64,000 nt of DNA from JAAXHF01 sp965242605 (GTDB taxonomy: Bacteria > Desulfobacterota > Binatia > Bin18). Shown here in pieces: positions 15,295 to 24,259 of this stretch. Where the stretch lies: contig CBDESS010000001.1 in assembly GCA_965242605.1 (NCBI GenBank), positions 868,001 through 932,000 of the forward strand, given 5' to 3'. The translations under genes and the position numbers were made by a program. The notes under the pieces were generated by a model. That model was not told the origin of the DNA. It saw only the letters and a list, made by a program, of their open reading frames with translations, and searched no databases. Positions within the stretch are counted from its first letter, which is position 1, and the number at the start of each line of letters is the position of its first letter.

Positions 15295-16410
15295 CTACAG
15301 GCCGAAAAACTGCTGGGCGTTCTGGCCCAGAATCCTGTCAACCGTCGATTCAGGCAGGCCAGAGAGGAGCGTACGGGCCTTATGGATTGGCCGGGTAAAC
15401 CCCTCCGCGTGGGGATAGTCCGAGCCAACAAAGAAGCGGCTATCGCCGGCGAAGCGGATCATCAACGGAAACATCTTTTCTTCCGGGTCGCCATTGACCC
15501 AGATATTCCGCGCAAAATACTCGCTGGCCGGACGCTTCATCTGCGAGGTGTGGCCCATGTAGGTAAAGCGATAGTTGAGCCGCTCCAGCCATTCTCCAAC
15601 CCAGCCCACCATCGCCTCAATAGTTGCCACCCGCAGCCTCGGAAACCGCTCAAGGACCCCGTCATAGACCATCGTCGTCAGCGCCATGCGCGGGTCCTGG
15701 ATGACATTCATCGTGACAAACATGAAGCCGGGGTCTTGGCCCCGATACCACTCGCTGCCGGTATAGTGCGGATGACCAACCAGATGAATGCCGACACTCA
15801 GATCAAGGTCCTGTACAGCCGCCCAGATGGGGTCAAAGTCTGAATGGCCAAAGCTGCGTCCCCCCACCGGCGCAGCCGCCACAAAGATCGTCCGACACCC
15901 GAGCCCAGCCACCCGTTCCAGTTCGGCAACAGCCAGCCCGGGGTCCCGCAAAGAGATATGGGCGGCCGGAAAGAGGCGGTCTTTGTGCGCAGCGCACAGC
16001 TCGAACGCCCAGGTGTTGTAGGCTCGACACAGAGCACTGGCCAAAGCCGGGTCCTTGACCCCACCTTCCCACAGCAGGCCGAGGGTGGGATACACCACCT
16101 GGCAGTCAATGCCCTCGCTATCCAGAAACCGGACCCGGGCGTCCATATCCTGCCATTGACTGTTGGTCACCAAATATCGGTCAAAGGTGTTCAGGTCCCG
16201 GCCGGCTTCTTTCTGGCCATAGCCGACCACCGCGGCAAGCAGCGTATCGACGTCAACGAGTGGCAGGGGCCGGCCATCGGCCAGCATCCGCAGCCGACCT
16301 TCGGCGTCTTTCTCAACTCGCATCTCGCGGCCGCGGAAGGCCGGGTCAATATACTCCTCAAACAGATTCAGCGGTTCGACGAAATGGCTATCACCATCAA
16401 TGATCGGCAT
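15295..16410 (-). CDS. Amidohydrolase family 2 protein
   Basis: 371 residues of the Amidohydrolase_2 metal-dependent TIM-barrel superfamily. The start at 16410 (MPIIDGDSHFVEP) follows GGAGG. Visible metal or catalytic-site candidates are DGDSHF near the N-terminus, the conserved histidine in GIHLVGHPHY, and the C-terminal Asp in FVGSDYPHAEG. Relatives are hydrolases or decarboxylases of aromatic and lactone substrates; the substrate here is unknown. An upstream frame to 16467 runs through the remains of another gene. It is followed by a palindromic repeat and then ispE. Confidence 0.85.
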   Translation of the reverse strand: MPIIDGDSHFVEPLNLFEEYIDPAFRGREMRVEKDAEGRLRMLADGRPLPLVDVDTLLAAVVGYGQKEAGRDLNTFDRYLVTNSQWQDMDARVRFLDSEGIDCQVVYPTLGLLWEGGVKDPALASALCRAYNTWAFELCAAHKDRLFPAAHISLRDPGLAVAELERVAGLGCRTIFVAAAPVGGRSFGHSDFDPIWAAVQDLDLSVGIHLVGHPHYTGSEWYRGQDPGFMFVTMNVIQDPRMALTTMVYDGVLERFPRLRVATIEAMVGWVGEWLERLNYRFTYMGHTSQMKRPASEYFARNIWVNGDPEEKMFPLMIRFAGDSRFFVGSDYPHAEGFTRPIHKARTLLSGLPESTVDRILGQNAQQFFGL

Positions 16411-16420
16411 GACCGCCTCC

Positions 16421-16847
16421 TTATCGCTCGTCTTTGATTCCAGCGGAGGCAATGAGCAGTGCTGCACCGACGATCAAGACCGCCCATCCCCATTGCAAAT
16501 TGGACTGACTGCGCCGCTATCATCGTAGCCAGTTCCTGAAGAAAAGGATCGTCGGCGAGTTCTGACGCTCTATACGCTTTGGCCTGAGACACCCTTGTTT
16601 GTTGATGGATGAATGTAAACAGCAGAATCGCAAGGCTTCCTGGACCGTAAACCAAAGACCTTTGAATTTTTCCGCTAAAACCAAACCTGGAGATATCCCA
16701 GCCAGGACTGGTACAATTATCCCATCACCCTGCCCATTACGGCAATAGTTTGGATTTCTCCATAATCGGAACGCTGACAATTGGCATAAATACACCAGTG
16801 AATAGAGTGATTGATCCAACGACACCAAGGAGCTTTTGCGTACCCAT
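16421..16847 (-). pseudogene. Frameshifted remnant of a small multi-pass membrane protein
   Basis: Starting at the ATG at 16847 (with GGAGAGAGGGC upstream) the minus strand reads MGTQKLLGVVGSITLFTG, then a hydrophobic segment, then a stop. The protein continues in other frames as NGQGDGIIVPVLAGIS, KFKGLWFT, PGSLAILLFTFIHQQ, SELADDPFLQELATMI and finally LQWGWAVLIVGAALLIASAG ending at TAA 16421-16423. At least three frame changes are needed. The reassembled protein would be about 140 residues with three to four membrane helices. I recognise the pattern as a widespread uncharacterised small membrane protein. The region fills the otherwise empty gap between the amidohydrolase and MFS genes. Confidence 0.7.
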
Positions 16848-16880
16848 GCCCTCTCTCCTCTGGTGTTCTGGTAGCGTAGT

Positions 16881-18218
16881 CTAACTGGTCTGGAGGGCCA
16901 ACCGGGGGGCCACAGCTGGTGCTTCGCGTTTGGGCGACGGCAGGGTGAGGGCCAAGATCGCGGCAATCAGGCCGGTCGCCGTACTAGTCAGGAACGGGGC
17001 CGCATAACTGCCAAACGAGGTGTGCATCATCCCACCCATGAGCCCCCCGGAGCCCATACCAACCGAGGCCACCATGAAAAAGACCCCCAGAATTGTGCCG
17101 ATTGAGCGGAGGCCAAAATACTCACGAAACAACATCGCATAGACCGGCATCGGTCCGCCATAGCCCAGGCCGAACAGCACCGCCCAGGTATAAAAAGTCG
17201 GGGTGGTCCGGGCTTCAATAAACAGCGGAATCATGATCGCCTGGAGACCCAGAAATCCGGCCAGCGCCCACTTGGCCCCAATCCGGTCGGCCAGCAGACC
17301 ATTGGCAATCTTCCCGACCATGCCAAAGATGGCCATGGTCGCCACCACCCGAGCCGCGGCCGAGGCAGCCAGTCCGGTATCGGTCATATGGCTCACGCCG
17401 TGCAGCAGAATGCACGAGTGACACACGCAGCAGCCGATGACCATGAAATTCAGCGTCCAAAAGGAGCGCGTCCGCATCGCCTCTCCCAGGCTCAGGCCCG
17501 GCAGCCGGGTCGGGACCGCCGCCTGTCGCGCCTGGCTTCGCTGACTTGGCCCAGGCTCTTGACAGGCCCGATACTCACGCATGAGCAGGGCCAGCGGAAT
17601 GATGAGCAGGGCGATCAGGCCCATCCCGACATAGGCCCCCCGCCAGCCATAGGCGGTCAGCAGGAAAACCGACAGCGGGGCAAAGACCGCCGAGCCCACA
17701 TTCTGAGATTGGGCGATCGCCAAGGCCAAGCCCTGATTGCGCACGAACCACTTTGTAACCAGGGCGGTGAGCGGAACGCCGGCAGCCGAGCGACCGGCCG
17801 CGATGAGCACGCCAAAAAAGAAATACAACTGCCACAAGGCTTCGATCTGACTCATCAGAAAGGTGCCGATAATAAAAACAATCCCGCCGCCAATCATCAC
17901 CCAGCGTGAGCCAAAGCGGTCACTCAGCACACCACACAGCAGACCGGCTAAGCCAAAGCTCAGCCAGTTGAGCATCGAGGCGACCGAGACCGTCCCCCGG
18001 TCCCACTGAAACTCGGCCACAATCGGCTTGAACATCACGCCGAAGGCTTCAATCACCCCGTACATAATCAGGCTCAACACCAAGCCGGCAAAAACAATCA
18101 CCCAGCCGTAGAACACCCCTCCCGCCGAGGCCGCATCGTTTCGCCTCCCCTCAACCTGTTGAAACGATGTGCCCTTCCGGTCCTGGTCCGTTTGCGGCAT
18201 GGCTGCGGTCTTCTCCAT
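16881..18218 (-). CDS. MFS transporter (OFA/monocarboxylate-type)
   Basis: About 445 residues and 12 predicted membrane helices. The MFS loop motif appears as GVLSDRFGSRWVM between helices 2 and 3 and again as GLLADRIGAKWAL in the second half. The overall pattern (FYGWVIVFAGLVLSLIMYG start, RSFWTLNFM) matches the oxalate/formate and monocarboxylate branch. The start at 18218 (MEKTAAMPQ) follows GGGAGGG. Residues about 16-30 in the cytoplasmic N-terminus come from palindromic repeat copy D. Its neighbours (amidohydrolase, SMP-30 lactonase) suggest uptake of an organic acid; that is inference. Confidence 0.88.
   Translation of the reverse strand: MEKTAAMPQTDQDRKGTSFQQVEGRRNDAASAGGVFYGWVIVFAGLVLSLIMYGVIEAFGVMFKPIVAEFQWDRGTVSVASMLNWLSFGLAGLLCGVLSDRFGSRWVMIGGGIVFIIGTFLMSQIEALWQLYFFFGVLIAAGRSAAGVPLTALVTKWFVRNQGLALAIAQSQNVGSAVFAPLSVFLLTAYGWRGAYVGMGLIALLIIPLALLMREYRACQEPGPSQRSQARQAAVPTRLPGLSLGEAMRTRSFWTLNFMVIGCCVCHSCILLHGVSHMTDTGLAASAAARVVATMAIFGMVGKIANGLLADRIGAKWALAGFLGLQAIMIPLFIEARTTPTFYTWAVLFGLGYGGPMPVYAMLFREYFGLRSIGTILGVFFMVASVGMGSGGLMGGMMHTSFGSYAAPFLTSTATGLIAAILALTLPSPKREAPAVAPRLALQTS
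18129..18174. repeat. Palindromic repeat, copy D (5' end of MFS gene)
   Basis: Arms GGCCGCATCGTTTC (18129-18142) and GAAACGATGTGCCC (18161-18174), with an 18-base family centre. It is read in a different frame from copies A, B and F, giving SFQQVEGRRNDAAS in the MFS N-terminus. Confidence 0.88.
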
Positions 18219-18233
18219 CGGCCCTCCCTCTTG

Positions 18234-18246
18234 AGACGATGCGTCT
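18234..18246. repeat. Palindromic repeat remnant H
   Basis: AGACGATGCGTCT resembles the outer-arm tip of copies C and E (AAGACGATGCATC). It lies just upstream of the MFS start and may be a decayed outer arm of the adjacent copy D. Confidence 0.4.
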
Positions 18247-18383
18247 TTCAACGCTGGCGTGCCCCCGTCTCGCTCGCTCCTCCGCATAGCAGGTGGCCCT
18301 TCGAAAAGATAGAGGACAGGGCGAGCTACTGACGTAGCCGTCTCTGGTGTGCTACAACCCGAGTCAGAAAGGAGGACCCAAGT

Positions 18384-19325
18384 ATGGCAGATGTTCGAGA
18401 AATCACCGCAGGCTTGCAGTTTCCCGAGGGCCCGATCGCGATGGACGACGGCAGCGTTATCGTGGTTGAGATCAAACGCGGCACCCTCACCCGTATCCAA
18501 CCGGACGGCAGCAAGGAGGTCGTGGCCGAAACCGGCGGCGGCCCAAATGGTGCCGCAGTCGGCCCTGACGGCGCAATCTATGTGTGCAACAACGGCGGCT
18601 TTGACTGGATTGAGGTGAACGGCTTGACCGTCCCGCACGGCGTGCCGGCCGACTACACGGGTGGCTGTATTCAGCGGGTAGATATCAACACCGGCACGGT
18701 TGAGGTCTTGTACACCGAGTGCAACGGCTACAAACTCAAAGGTCCGAATGACATTGTGTTCGATGCCAGAGGAGGCTTCTGGTTCACCGATTTTGGCAAG
18801 CTCAGAGACCACGACCGGGACCGGGGTGGCGTGTATTACGCCAAACCCGACGGCTCGATGATTACAGAAATCGCCCAGCCGGTTGACGGGCCAAACGGCA
18901 TCGGCTTAGCCCCGGGCGACACAAAGCTGTATATCGCCCAGACCTTTGAGAGCCGGGTGTGGCAGTGGGATATCACCGCCCCGGGCGAGGTCGCCCGGAC
19001 CGAGGGTACGGGCGGTCCCATCCTCGCCGGTCCGGGCGGGGCCAGCCTGTTAAACAGCCTGCCGGGCTATCAGCTGCTCGACTCGCTGGCTGTGGACAGC
19101 GCCGGTTATGTGTGTGTCGCAACCTTGATGGACGGGGCCGGCATTTCCGCCTTTGCGCCGGACGGCTCACACGTGGATCATGTGCCGCTGTCCGACCCGT
19201 TCACGACCAATGTGTGCTTTGGCGGCCCCAACCTCAAGACTGCCTACGCTACCCTGTCGGGAGCCGGCACCCTCGTCGCCTTTGACTGGCCGCGGCCCGG
19301 TCTGAAACTGAATTTCACCGCCTAG
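18384..19325 (+). CDS. SMP-30/gluconolactonase family protein
   Basis: 313 residues forming a six-bladed beta-propeller of the SMP-30/LRE family, with AAAGGAGG upstream of the ATG at 18384. Typical segments are LQFPEGPIAMDDGS, TGGGPNGAAVGPDG, GPNDIVFDARGGFWFTDFG and DGPNGIGLAPG. The Glu in FPEGP, Asn in GPND and Asp near LLDSLAVDS are the usual divalent-metal ligands. These enzymes open sugar lactones and related esters. No signal peptide is visible, so it acts in the cytoplasm. It is divergent from the MFS gene. Confidence 0.88.
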   Translation: MADVREITAGLQFPEGPIAMDDGSVIVVEIKRGTLTRIQPDGSKEVVAETGGGPNGAAVGPDGAIYVCNNGGFDWIEVNGLTVPHGVPADYTGGCIQRVDINTGTVEVLYTECNGYKLKGPNDIVFDARGGFWFTDFGKLRDHDRDRGGVYYAKPDGSMITEIAQPVDGPNGIGLAPGDTKLYIAQTFESRVWQWDITAPGEVARTEGTGGPILAGPGGASLLNSLPGYQLLDSLAVDSAGYVCVATLMDGAGISAFAPDGSHVDHVPLSDPFTTNVCFGGPNLKTAYATLSGAGTLVAFDWPRPGLKLNFTA

Positions 19326-19335
19326 ATCACATCAC

Positions 19336-19434
19336 GATGTATCGTCTTGCCTTCGAGGCCGCATCATTTCGCCTTCCCCCTCAAGTCTGTTGAAACGATG
19401 CGGCCTTCTTCCGAATCTGAGAAGACGATGCATC
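19336..19434. repeat. Palindromic repeat, copy E (full length, intergenic)
   Basis: A nested palindrome of 99 bp. Outer arms GATGTATCGTCTT (19336-19348) and AAGACGATGCATC (19422-19434), inner arms GGCCGCATCATTTC (19357-19370) and GAAACGATGCGGCC (19392-19405). It lies 10 bases after the SMP-30 stop, so it may also serve as a transcript end. The rest of the gap to 19594 shows nothing else. Confidence 0.92.
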
Positions 19435-19594
19435 TTTAAGCTCCAGCCCCCGTCAGTCGGGGAGGTCAAAACCATAAATCGGCTCCCCCCGCTCTGCTCC
19501 TCACCTGAAAGTCCATCCTCCTCGGTCTCCTCTTGCCGCTCGCCAGGCGTAGCCGCTACCATGCGGCAGTGCTACACCTGCTGGGAGGGACTGC

Positions 19595-20818
19595 GTGGAT
19601 TACACAGACACATCTGCCCGTTTGCAGCATCTGCGCGAGTTTGAGCCACGGCTGAGCCGCCCGGTGATGATGAAGGTCCAAGAGTTTCAGCGCAACAATC
19701 GGCTCAAACATGTGATATTCTCGGCCCAGTTCGACCGCGAACTGCTCGGCCGCCTGACCGGCCTGGCAACGATGATTCGGCAACTGGCACGCAACCGACG
19801 CGGCAGCCGACTGTTGCGAGACACCTTGTGCGACAAGTCGGCCATGCTGCACTTCACCCAAGCCTCCACCCGGACCTTTCTGTCCTTTGTCCGGGCCTGT
19901 CAGCACCTGGGCATGGACTACGCCGAGATCCGCAACCCGGCCGTCTCGTCGGCCTATAAAGGCGAGTCCGACCTCGATGCGATCATGATGTTCAGCACCT
20001 ATTTTGACACCGTGATCCTGCGCGACCCCCTGCCCAAGCTGGCCGAGTGCTTCGCCTACAAGATGAACGACATGGATAAGCCGGTGCCGATTGTGAACGG
20101 CGGCTCCGGCGCGGACGAGCACCCGACCCAGGCCCTGCTTGACTACTATACGATCCAGGAAGTCTTCAAGTTCAGAGACCGGGAGGGCGAGCACGAAAGC
20201 GACGATCGCAACCTTGGCCGCCGGCTGTCCGACCTGCGCACCCGCTGGCCAAACCTGCGGCCCGGTCTGGACGCCAAAACCTATCTGTTCTGCGGCGATG
20301 TGGGCCGCAGTCGGACCATTCGCTCGCTGGCCGCCCTGCTCGCCCGGCACGACGACGTGACCATGTATTTTGTCGGTCCCGAACACCCTCGGCTGAGCGT
20401 CACCGCCGACCTCCAGGCCGAGCTTGTCGAGGCCGGCGTCACCGTGCATGAGCGCGCCGCCCTGGTTGACTGCATTGGCGAGGCCGACCTGGTCTATATG
20501 ACCCGGGTCCAACACGAACACGACGACGAGGCCGTAGCCGCCTTTTTGAGCGGCCTGGACCGCCAACGCTTCATCCTGGACCGCCGGCGGCTGCACCAGA
20601 TGCGCGAGTACGCGGCGATCCTCCACCCCTTCCCCCGCAACGACGAAATCTCTCCCGATGTGGACAGCGACCCCCGGGCCCTGTATTTCGCCCAGGCCGA
20701 GAACGGCATGTGGGTCAGGGCGGCACTGATCGCCCACCTGCTTGACGCCGAGTCGGAGATCATGCTGCGTCACCAGGATTTCTTCAAAAAAGAACATCGC
20801 TCGTGGAACGAGCAGTAG
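19595..20818 (+). CDS. pyrB: Aspartate carbamoyltransferase-like protein, long form
   Basis: 407 residues from a GTG at 19595 behind GGAGGG. Carbamoyl-phosphate and aspartate site motifs are all present: STRTF, HPTQALLD, the hinge CGDVGRSRTIRSL, and HPFPRNDEI. This supports carbamoyl transfer to aspartate, the first committed step of pyrimidine synthesis. It is about 95 residues longer than E. coli PyrB, with an N-terminal extension of about 45 residues and a charged insertion of about 30 residues between the HPTQ helix and the second domain (REGEHESDDRNLG region). No pyrI or pyrC is adjacent, so a paralog with another acceptor cannot be excluded. Confidence 0.85.
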   Translation: MDYTDTSARLQHLREFEPRLSRPVMMKVQEFQRNNRLKHVIFSAQFDRELLGRLTGLATMIRQLARNRRGSRLLRDTLCDKSAMLHFTQASTRTFLSFVRACQHLGMDYAEIRNPAVSSAYKGESDLDAIMMFSTYFDTVILRDPLPKLAECFAYKMNDMDKPVPIVNGGSGADEHPTQALLDYYTIQEVFKFRDREGEHESDDRNLGRRLSDLRTRWPNLRPGLDAKTYLFCGDVGRSRTIRSLAALLARHDDVTMYFVGPEHPRLSVTADLQAELVEAGVTVHERAALVDCIGEADLVYMTRVQHEHDDEAVAAFLSGLDRQRFILDRRRLHQMREYAAILHPFPRNDEISPDVDSDPRALYFAQAENGMWVRAALIAHLLDAESEIMLRHQDFFKKEHRSWNEQ

Positions 20819-20856
20819 GACCGCCGCCCCGGCCCGGACGCAGGCGAGAAGAAGGA

Positions 20857-23016
20857 ATGCTGTATTGTCGCGCTGCCCTGCTCTGCCTGTTGAGTCTCGC
20901 CGCCCTGCCCCACGCTCTGGCCCAGACAGTCTCCCCCCCCCGGCAAGAGCCGCTGAGTCTTCCCGATATGGAGGTCCGGGGCACAACGCCGCTGATGGGC
21001 CTCGGCCTGCCCCGCGAGCAGGTCCCGGCCAACGTCCAGATCACCGCCGGCGAGCGCTTGGCCAACCGCGGGGCCCTCACTACGGCCGACTTTCTGTCCC
21101 GCGAGTTCGCCGGCATCAGCCTCACCCATGTCCAGAACAACCCGTTTCAGCCCGACCTCAGCTACCGCGGCTTTACCAGCTCGTTTCTGATTGGCACGCC
21201 CCCGGGCCTGAGCGTGTTTGTGGACGGGGCGCGGGTCAACGAACCCCTGGCCGACCAGGTCAACTGGGACCTGATTCCAACCGACGCGATTGACCGGATC
21301 GAGCTGCACCCCGGCTCACACCCGGTCTACGGCCGCAATACCCTCGGCGGTGCGCTCGTCATGCGTACCAGGCGGGGGTTCAGCCATCCGGGGACCAGCG
21401 CCGAAATCTGGGGCGGCTCCTTTGGCCGGCTGCGGACCCTGCTGCAAAGCGGCGGCAGTCGCGGCAACTTCGACTATTTCCTGTCCGGCAGCTTCTTTCG
21501 TGAAGACGGCTTTCGAGACTTCTCTGACGGTCACGTCGGCAATGTCTTCGGCAAGCTCGGCTATGTGGACGAGGTCCAGGACGCCAGCCTGTCCCTGACC
21601 TCGGTCCATAACCGCCTGACCGGCAACGGCCCCCTGCCCGAGAGCCGGCTCACACGCGACCGCTCGGCCGTCTTTACCCACCCCGACCGCTTCCAACCCG
21701 TGCTGTGGTTTCTGCATGGCACCTATCAGCGCACGCTCAGCCCTGCCCTCAGCCTGTCCACCACCCTGTTCGGCCGGCTGCTCGATGTGGACCAGTTCAA
21801 CCGCGATGTGGAGGAGGATGTCGATGCCCGGACCAATCAGAAAAGCTGGGGGGGGGCCGCGCAGCTGGCCTACCAGGGACCGGCATTCGGTATGCCGCTG
21901 ACCCTCATCGCCGGCGTCGATTACAGCGGCGCACGGCTCGACCATGTGATTGCCGAGCTGGAAGGAGAGGAAGAGGGAGCAGGCGAAGCCGGCTTTGCGA
22001 TCGAAACCAACGTCAAAACCCACACCCACGCCGGCGGCCCGTTTATCACCGCCACGCTTGAGCCGATTTCAAAACTGGCCGTCACCATGTCCGGCCGCTA
22101 CGATGTCACCCATCTGAAAATCACAGACCGCCTGGCCGGCGACGGCACTGACGACGGCCCGGACGCCAGCGGCAGCCATACCTTTGACCGCTTCAACCCG
22201 GCCGTCGGTGCCAGCTATCAACTGGCCGAGAGCCTCAGCCTGTACGCCGGCTACAGCCAGAGCTACCGCGCGCCAACCGCGATTGAGCTGACCTGCGCCA
22301 ATCCCGAAGCGCCCTGCCCGGTGCCAACCGCCATCGTTGATGACCCGCCGCTCAAGGCCGTCAAGGGCAAGACCTGGGAGGCCGGCCTGCGCTGGTCTCC
22401 CCGGCCGATTCTCCAGGCCTCACTGGCCTTCTACCGGACCGACCTCAAGGATGACATTCTGTTCCGCAACGAGCCGCAGAGCCGGGTGCTGGGCTTTTTT
22501 CAGAATATCGATGCCACCCGCCGCCAGGGTCTTGAGTTCCTGCTGCGTGGCCGCTGGAGTTGGGGCACCTGGTTTGCCAACTACACCCTGACCGAGGCGA
22601 CCTTTGAGGACAATGTGCGGCTGTTCACCTTTGCCAACGCAGACCGCCTGGCCCTGGTCACAGCCGGCGACCGGCTGCCGCTGGTGCCGGCCCACCGGGT
22701 GAACGGCGGCCTGGAAATCGCCCTCCCCGCCGACCTGTGGCTCAGTTTTGACGGCGCGTATGTGGACAGCCAATATCTCCGTGGCGACGAGGCCAACACC
22801 CACGCCAGGCTTGACCCGTATTTTGTCGCCAACGCCCAACTGGCCCATAAGACCGGGCGTTTTGACATCTTTGTCCGCTGTGAGAATCTGTTCGACGAGG
22901 ACTACGAGAGCTACGGCGCGCTGTTTGAGAACACCCTGGACGACACCGGGCTTGAGCGCTTTCTGGGCCCCGGCGCGCCCTTTGGGGCCTTTGGCGGTGT
23001 GCGGTTCCGGTTCTGA
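20857..23016 (+). CDS. TonB-dependent outer-membrane receptor
   Basis: 719 residues. The start at 20857 (MLYCRAALLCLLSLAALP) has AGAAGGA upstream and gives a signal peptide ending in ALAQ; a longer frame from 20803 lacks it. The N-terminal plug contains TADFLSREFAGISL, VFVDGARVNE, IDRIELHPGSHPVYGRNTLGG, all typical. A 22-stranded barrel follows and ends in the expected terminal aromatic (GVRFRF). Such receptors import siderophores, cobalamin or other scarce ligands using TonB energy. No siderophore or B12 gene lies nearby, so the ligand is unknown. Its last 106 bases overlap the FAD oxidoreductase on the opposite strand. Confidence 0.92.
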   Translation: MLYCRAALLCLLSLAALPHALAQTVSPPRQEPLSLPDMEVRGTTPLMGLGLPREQVPANVQITAGERLANRGALTTADFLSREFAGISLTHVQNNPFQPDLSYRGFTSSFLIGTPPGLSVFVDGARVNEPLADQVNWDLIPTDAIDRIELHPGSHPVYGRNTLGGALVMRTRRGFSHPGTSAEIWGGSFGRLRTLLQSGGSRGNFDYFLSGSFFREDGFRDFSDGHVGNVFGKLGYVDEVQDASLSLTSVHNRLTGNGPLPESRLTRDRSAVFTHPDRFQPVLWFLHGTYQRTLSPALSLSTTLFGRLLDVDQFNRDVEEDVDARTNQKSWGGAAQLAYQGPAFGMPLTLIAGVDYSGARLDHVIAELEGEEEGAGEAGFAIETNVKTHTHAGGPFITATLEPISKLAVTMSGRYDVTHLKITDRLAGDGTDDGPDASGSHTFDRFNPAVGASYQLAESLSLYAGYSQSYRAPTAIELTCANPEAPCPVPTAIVDDPPLKAVKGKTWEAGLRWSPRPILQASLAFYRTDLKDDILFRNEPQSRVLGFFQNIDATRRQGLEFLLRGRWSWGTWFANYTLTEATFEDNVRLFTFANADRLALVTAGDRLPLVPAHRVNGGLEIALPADLWLSFDGAYVDSQYLRGDEANTHARLDPYFVANAQLAHKTGRFDIFVRCENLFDEDYESYGALFENTLDDTGLERFLGPGAPFGAFGGVRFRF

Positions 23017-24158
23017 GCCCGCCCCTGGCGGCTGAACCGCTCCAGCCGGTATGGCGCGAGGAGCTCAAGGTCTGCCCCGTCCACGATCTCCAGTGCGCCC
23101 CACTCCCCGACCAGCGGTGCCAGCGTCACCCCGCTGTGCATCAGCGCCACATAGACATTGGGCACAGCCCGACTCCAGCCGAGCACCGGATAGCCGTCGG
23201 CCGGCATCGGACGATAGCCGACCGGAACGCGAACCGCCCGGGCCGCGGCCAGCGCCGGCAGATGGTGCGTTGCGCCCGACAGCAGCGCCTCGGCGTGGGC
23301 CGGTGAATCATCGCTGGCAGGGCGCTCCTGGCTGCCCTCGCCGATGATGACTGTCCCGTCGGCCCGCTGGCAGATATGGATGCCCGGCCGCTCCCCATCA
23401 CCGGGAACATTCAGCACGGCCAGGGTCTTGAACAGCGGCGGCTGCGGCCCGGTCCGCACCACCACCCCAGGGCTGCGCTGTTGCGGCAGAGGAATGCCCA
23501 GCCGCCCGGCCAGCCCGGTCGCGTCCACGCCCGCGGCCAGGACCACCCGATCGCATGGCAGCTCGCCCGCATCGGTCTGGACCGCGCTCACCAGTCCAGT
23601 CGCCGGGTCAAGCTGGAAGCCGACGGCGCGCGTCTGCGCCCGGACGCTTCCGCCCCTGGCCCGTACCCGCTCCAGGCAGGCCCGAATCACCCTGACCGGA
23701 TCAACCTGCCCGTCGTTGGGGCTGTACGCCCCGAGCGCAAAGCGCCCGAGCCGCAGCCCCGGCTCCAGGGCAGAGCACTCGGCCTCGTCCAGCAGCCGGC
23801 TGTCGTGCCCCCGCCGGCGCAAGACGGCCACCGCGGCGCACAGCTCCTCAGCCTCGCCAGGCGTCCGCGCCCAGCGCAGCTCACCACCCCAGACCAAGCC
23901 GACATCAGCGGCCAGCCTGCGGGCAAACCGGTCCCACATATCGACCGCCCGGCGGTTCAGGTCGTGGTACGAGGCGGGCTCTTTGCCGGCCGAGGCGTTG
24001 AGCCAGGCGAACGAGTGCCCGGACGCCCCAGAACCCGGCTCAGTCCGGTCAAGCACGGTGAGCCGGACCGGCCGCTGTGACAGATGGAAGGCGATTACAG
24101 CGCCGACAATGCCGGCACCAATGACAATAACCCGGGGAGGCGGAGGGGACGATCCCAT
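22911..24158 (-). CDS. FAD-dependent oxidoreductase (DAO family)
   Basis: About 415 residues of the D-amino-acid oxidase/glycine oxidase superfamily. The N-terminal dinucleotide loop VIVIGAGIVGAVIAFHL binds FAD, SGHSFAWLNASAG follows, and the C-terminal GYRPMPADGYPVLGW and HSGVTLAPLVGEW complete the fold. These enzymes oxidise amines or amino acids to imines with FAD. The start is either 24158 (MGSSPPPP) or a GTG at 24194; neither has a strong ribosome site. The family normally ends near base 23040 (YRLERFS). Here about 38 basic, low-complexity residues follow, encoded antisense to the TonB receptor gene, so the ancestral stop appears lost. Confidence 0.88.
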   Translation of the reverse strand: MGSSPPPPRVIVIGAGIVGAVIAFHLSQRPVRLTVLDRTEPGSGASGHSFAWLNASAGKEPASYHDLNRRAVDMWDRFARRLAADVGLVWGGELRWARTPGEAEELCAAVAVLRRRGHDSRLLDEAECSALEPGLRLGRFALGAYSPNDGQVDPVRVIRACLERVRARGGSVRAQTRAVGFQLDPATGLVSAVQTDAGELPCDRVVLAAGVDATGLAGRLGIPLPQQRSPGVVVRTGPQPPLFKTLAVLNVPGDGERPGIHICQRADGTVIIGEGSQERPASDDSPAHAEALLSGATHHLPALAAARAVRVPVGYRPMPADGYPVLGWSRAVPNVYVALMHSGVTLAPLVGEWGALEIVDGADLELLAPYRLERFSRQGRAQNRNRTPPKAPKGAPGPRKRSSPVSSRVFSNSAP

Positions 24159-24259
24159 GCCCGGGGCATACCAGGTTCTGCCCCAGCGAGCCACAGCGAC
24201 CTTGCACCGCGCGCCGTTTTGCCGTATAGAGCGGCTGAGCTTGACACCAGCAAGGAGCG

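Noticed and set aside
11994..19434. The palindromes as ordinary rho-independent terminators
   Set aside because: Several lie inside coding sequence, lack T-runs and share a conserved centre and nested arms; intergenic copies could still act as transcript ends.
24241..24246. TTGACA as a promoter for the nuclease-like gene
   Set aside because: It is only 14 bases before the start, leaving no room for a -10 box and leader.
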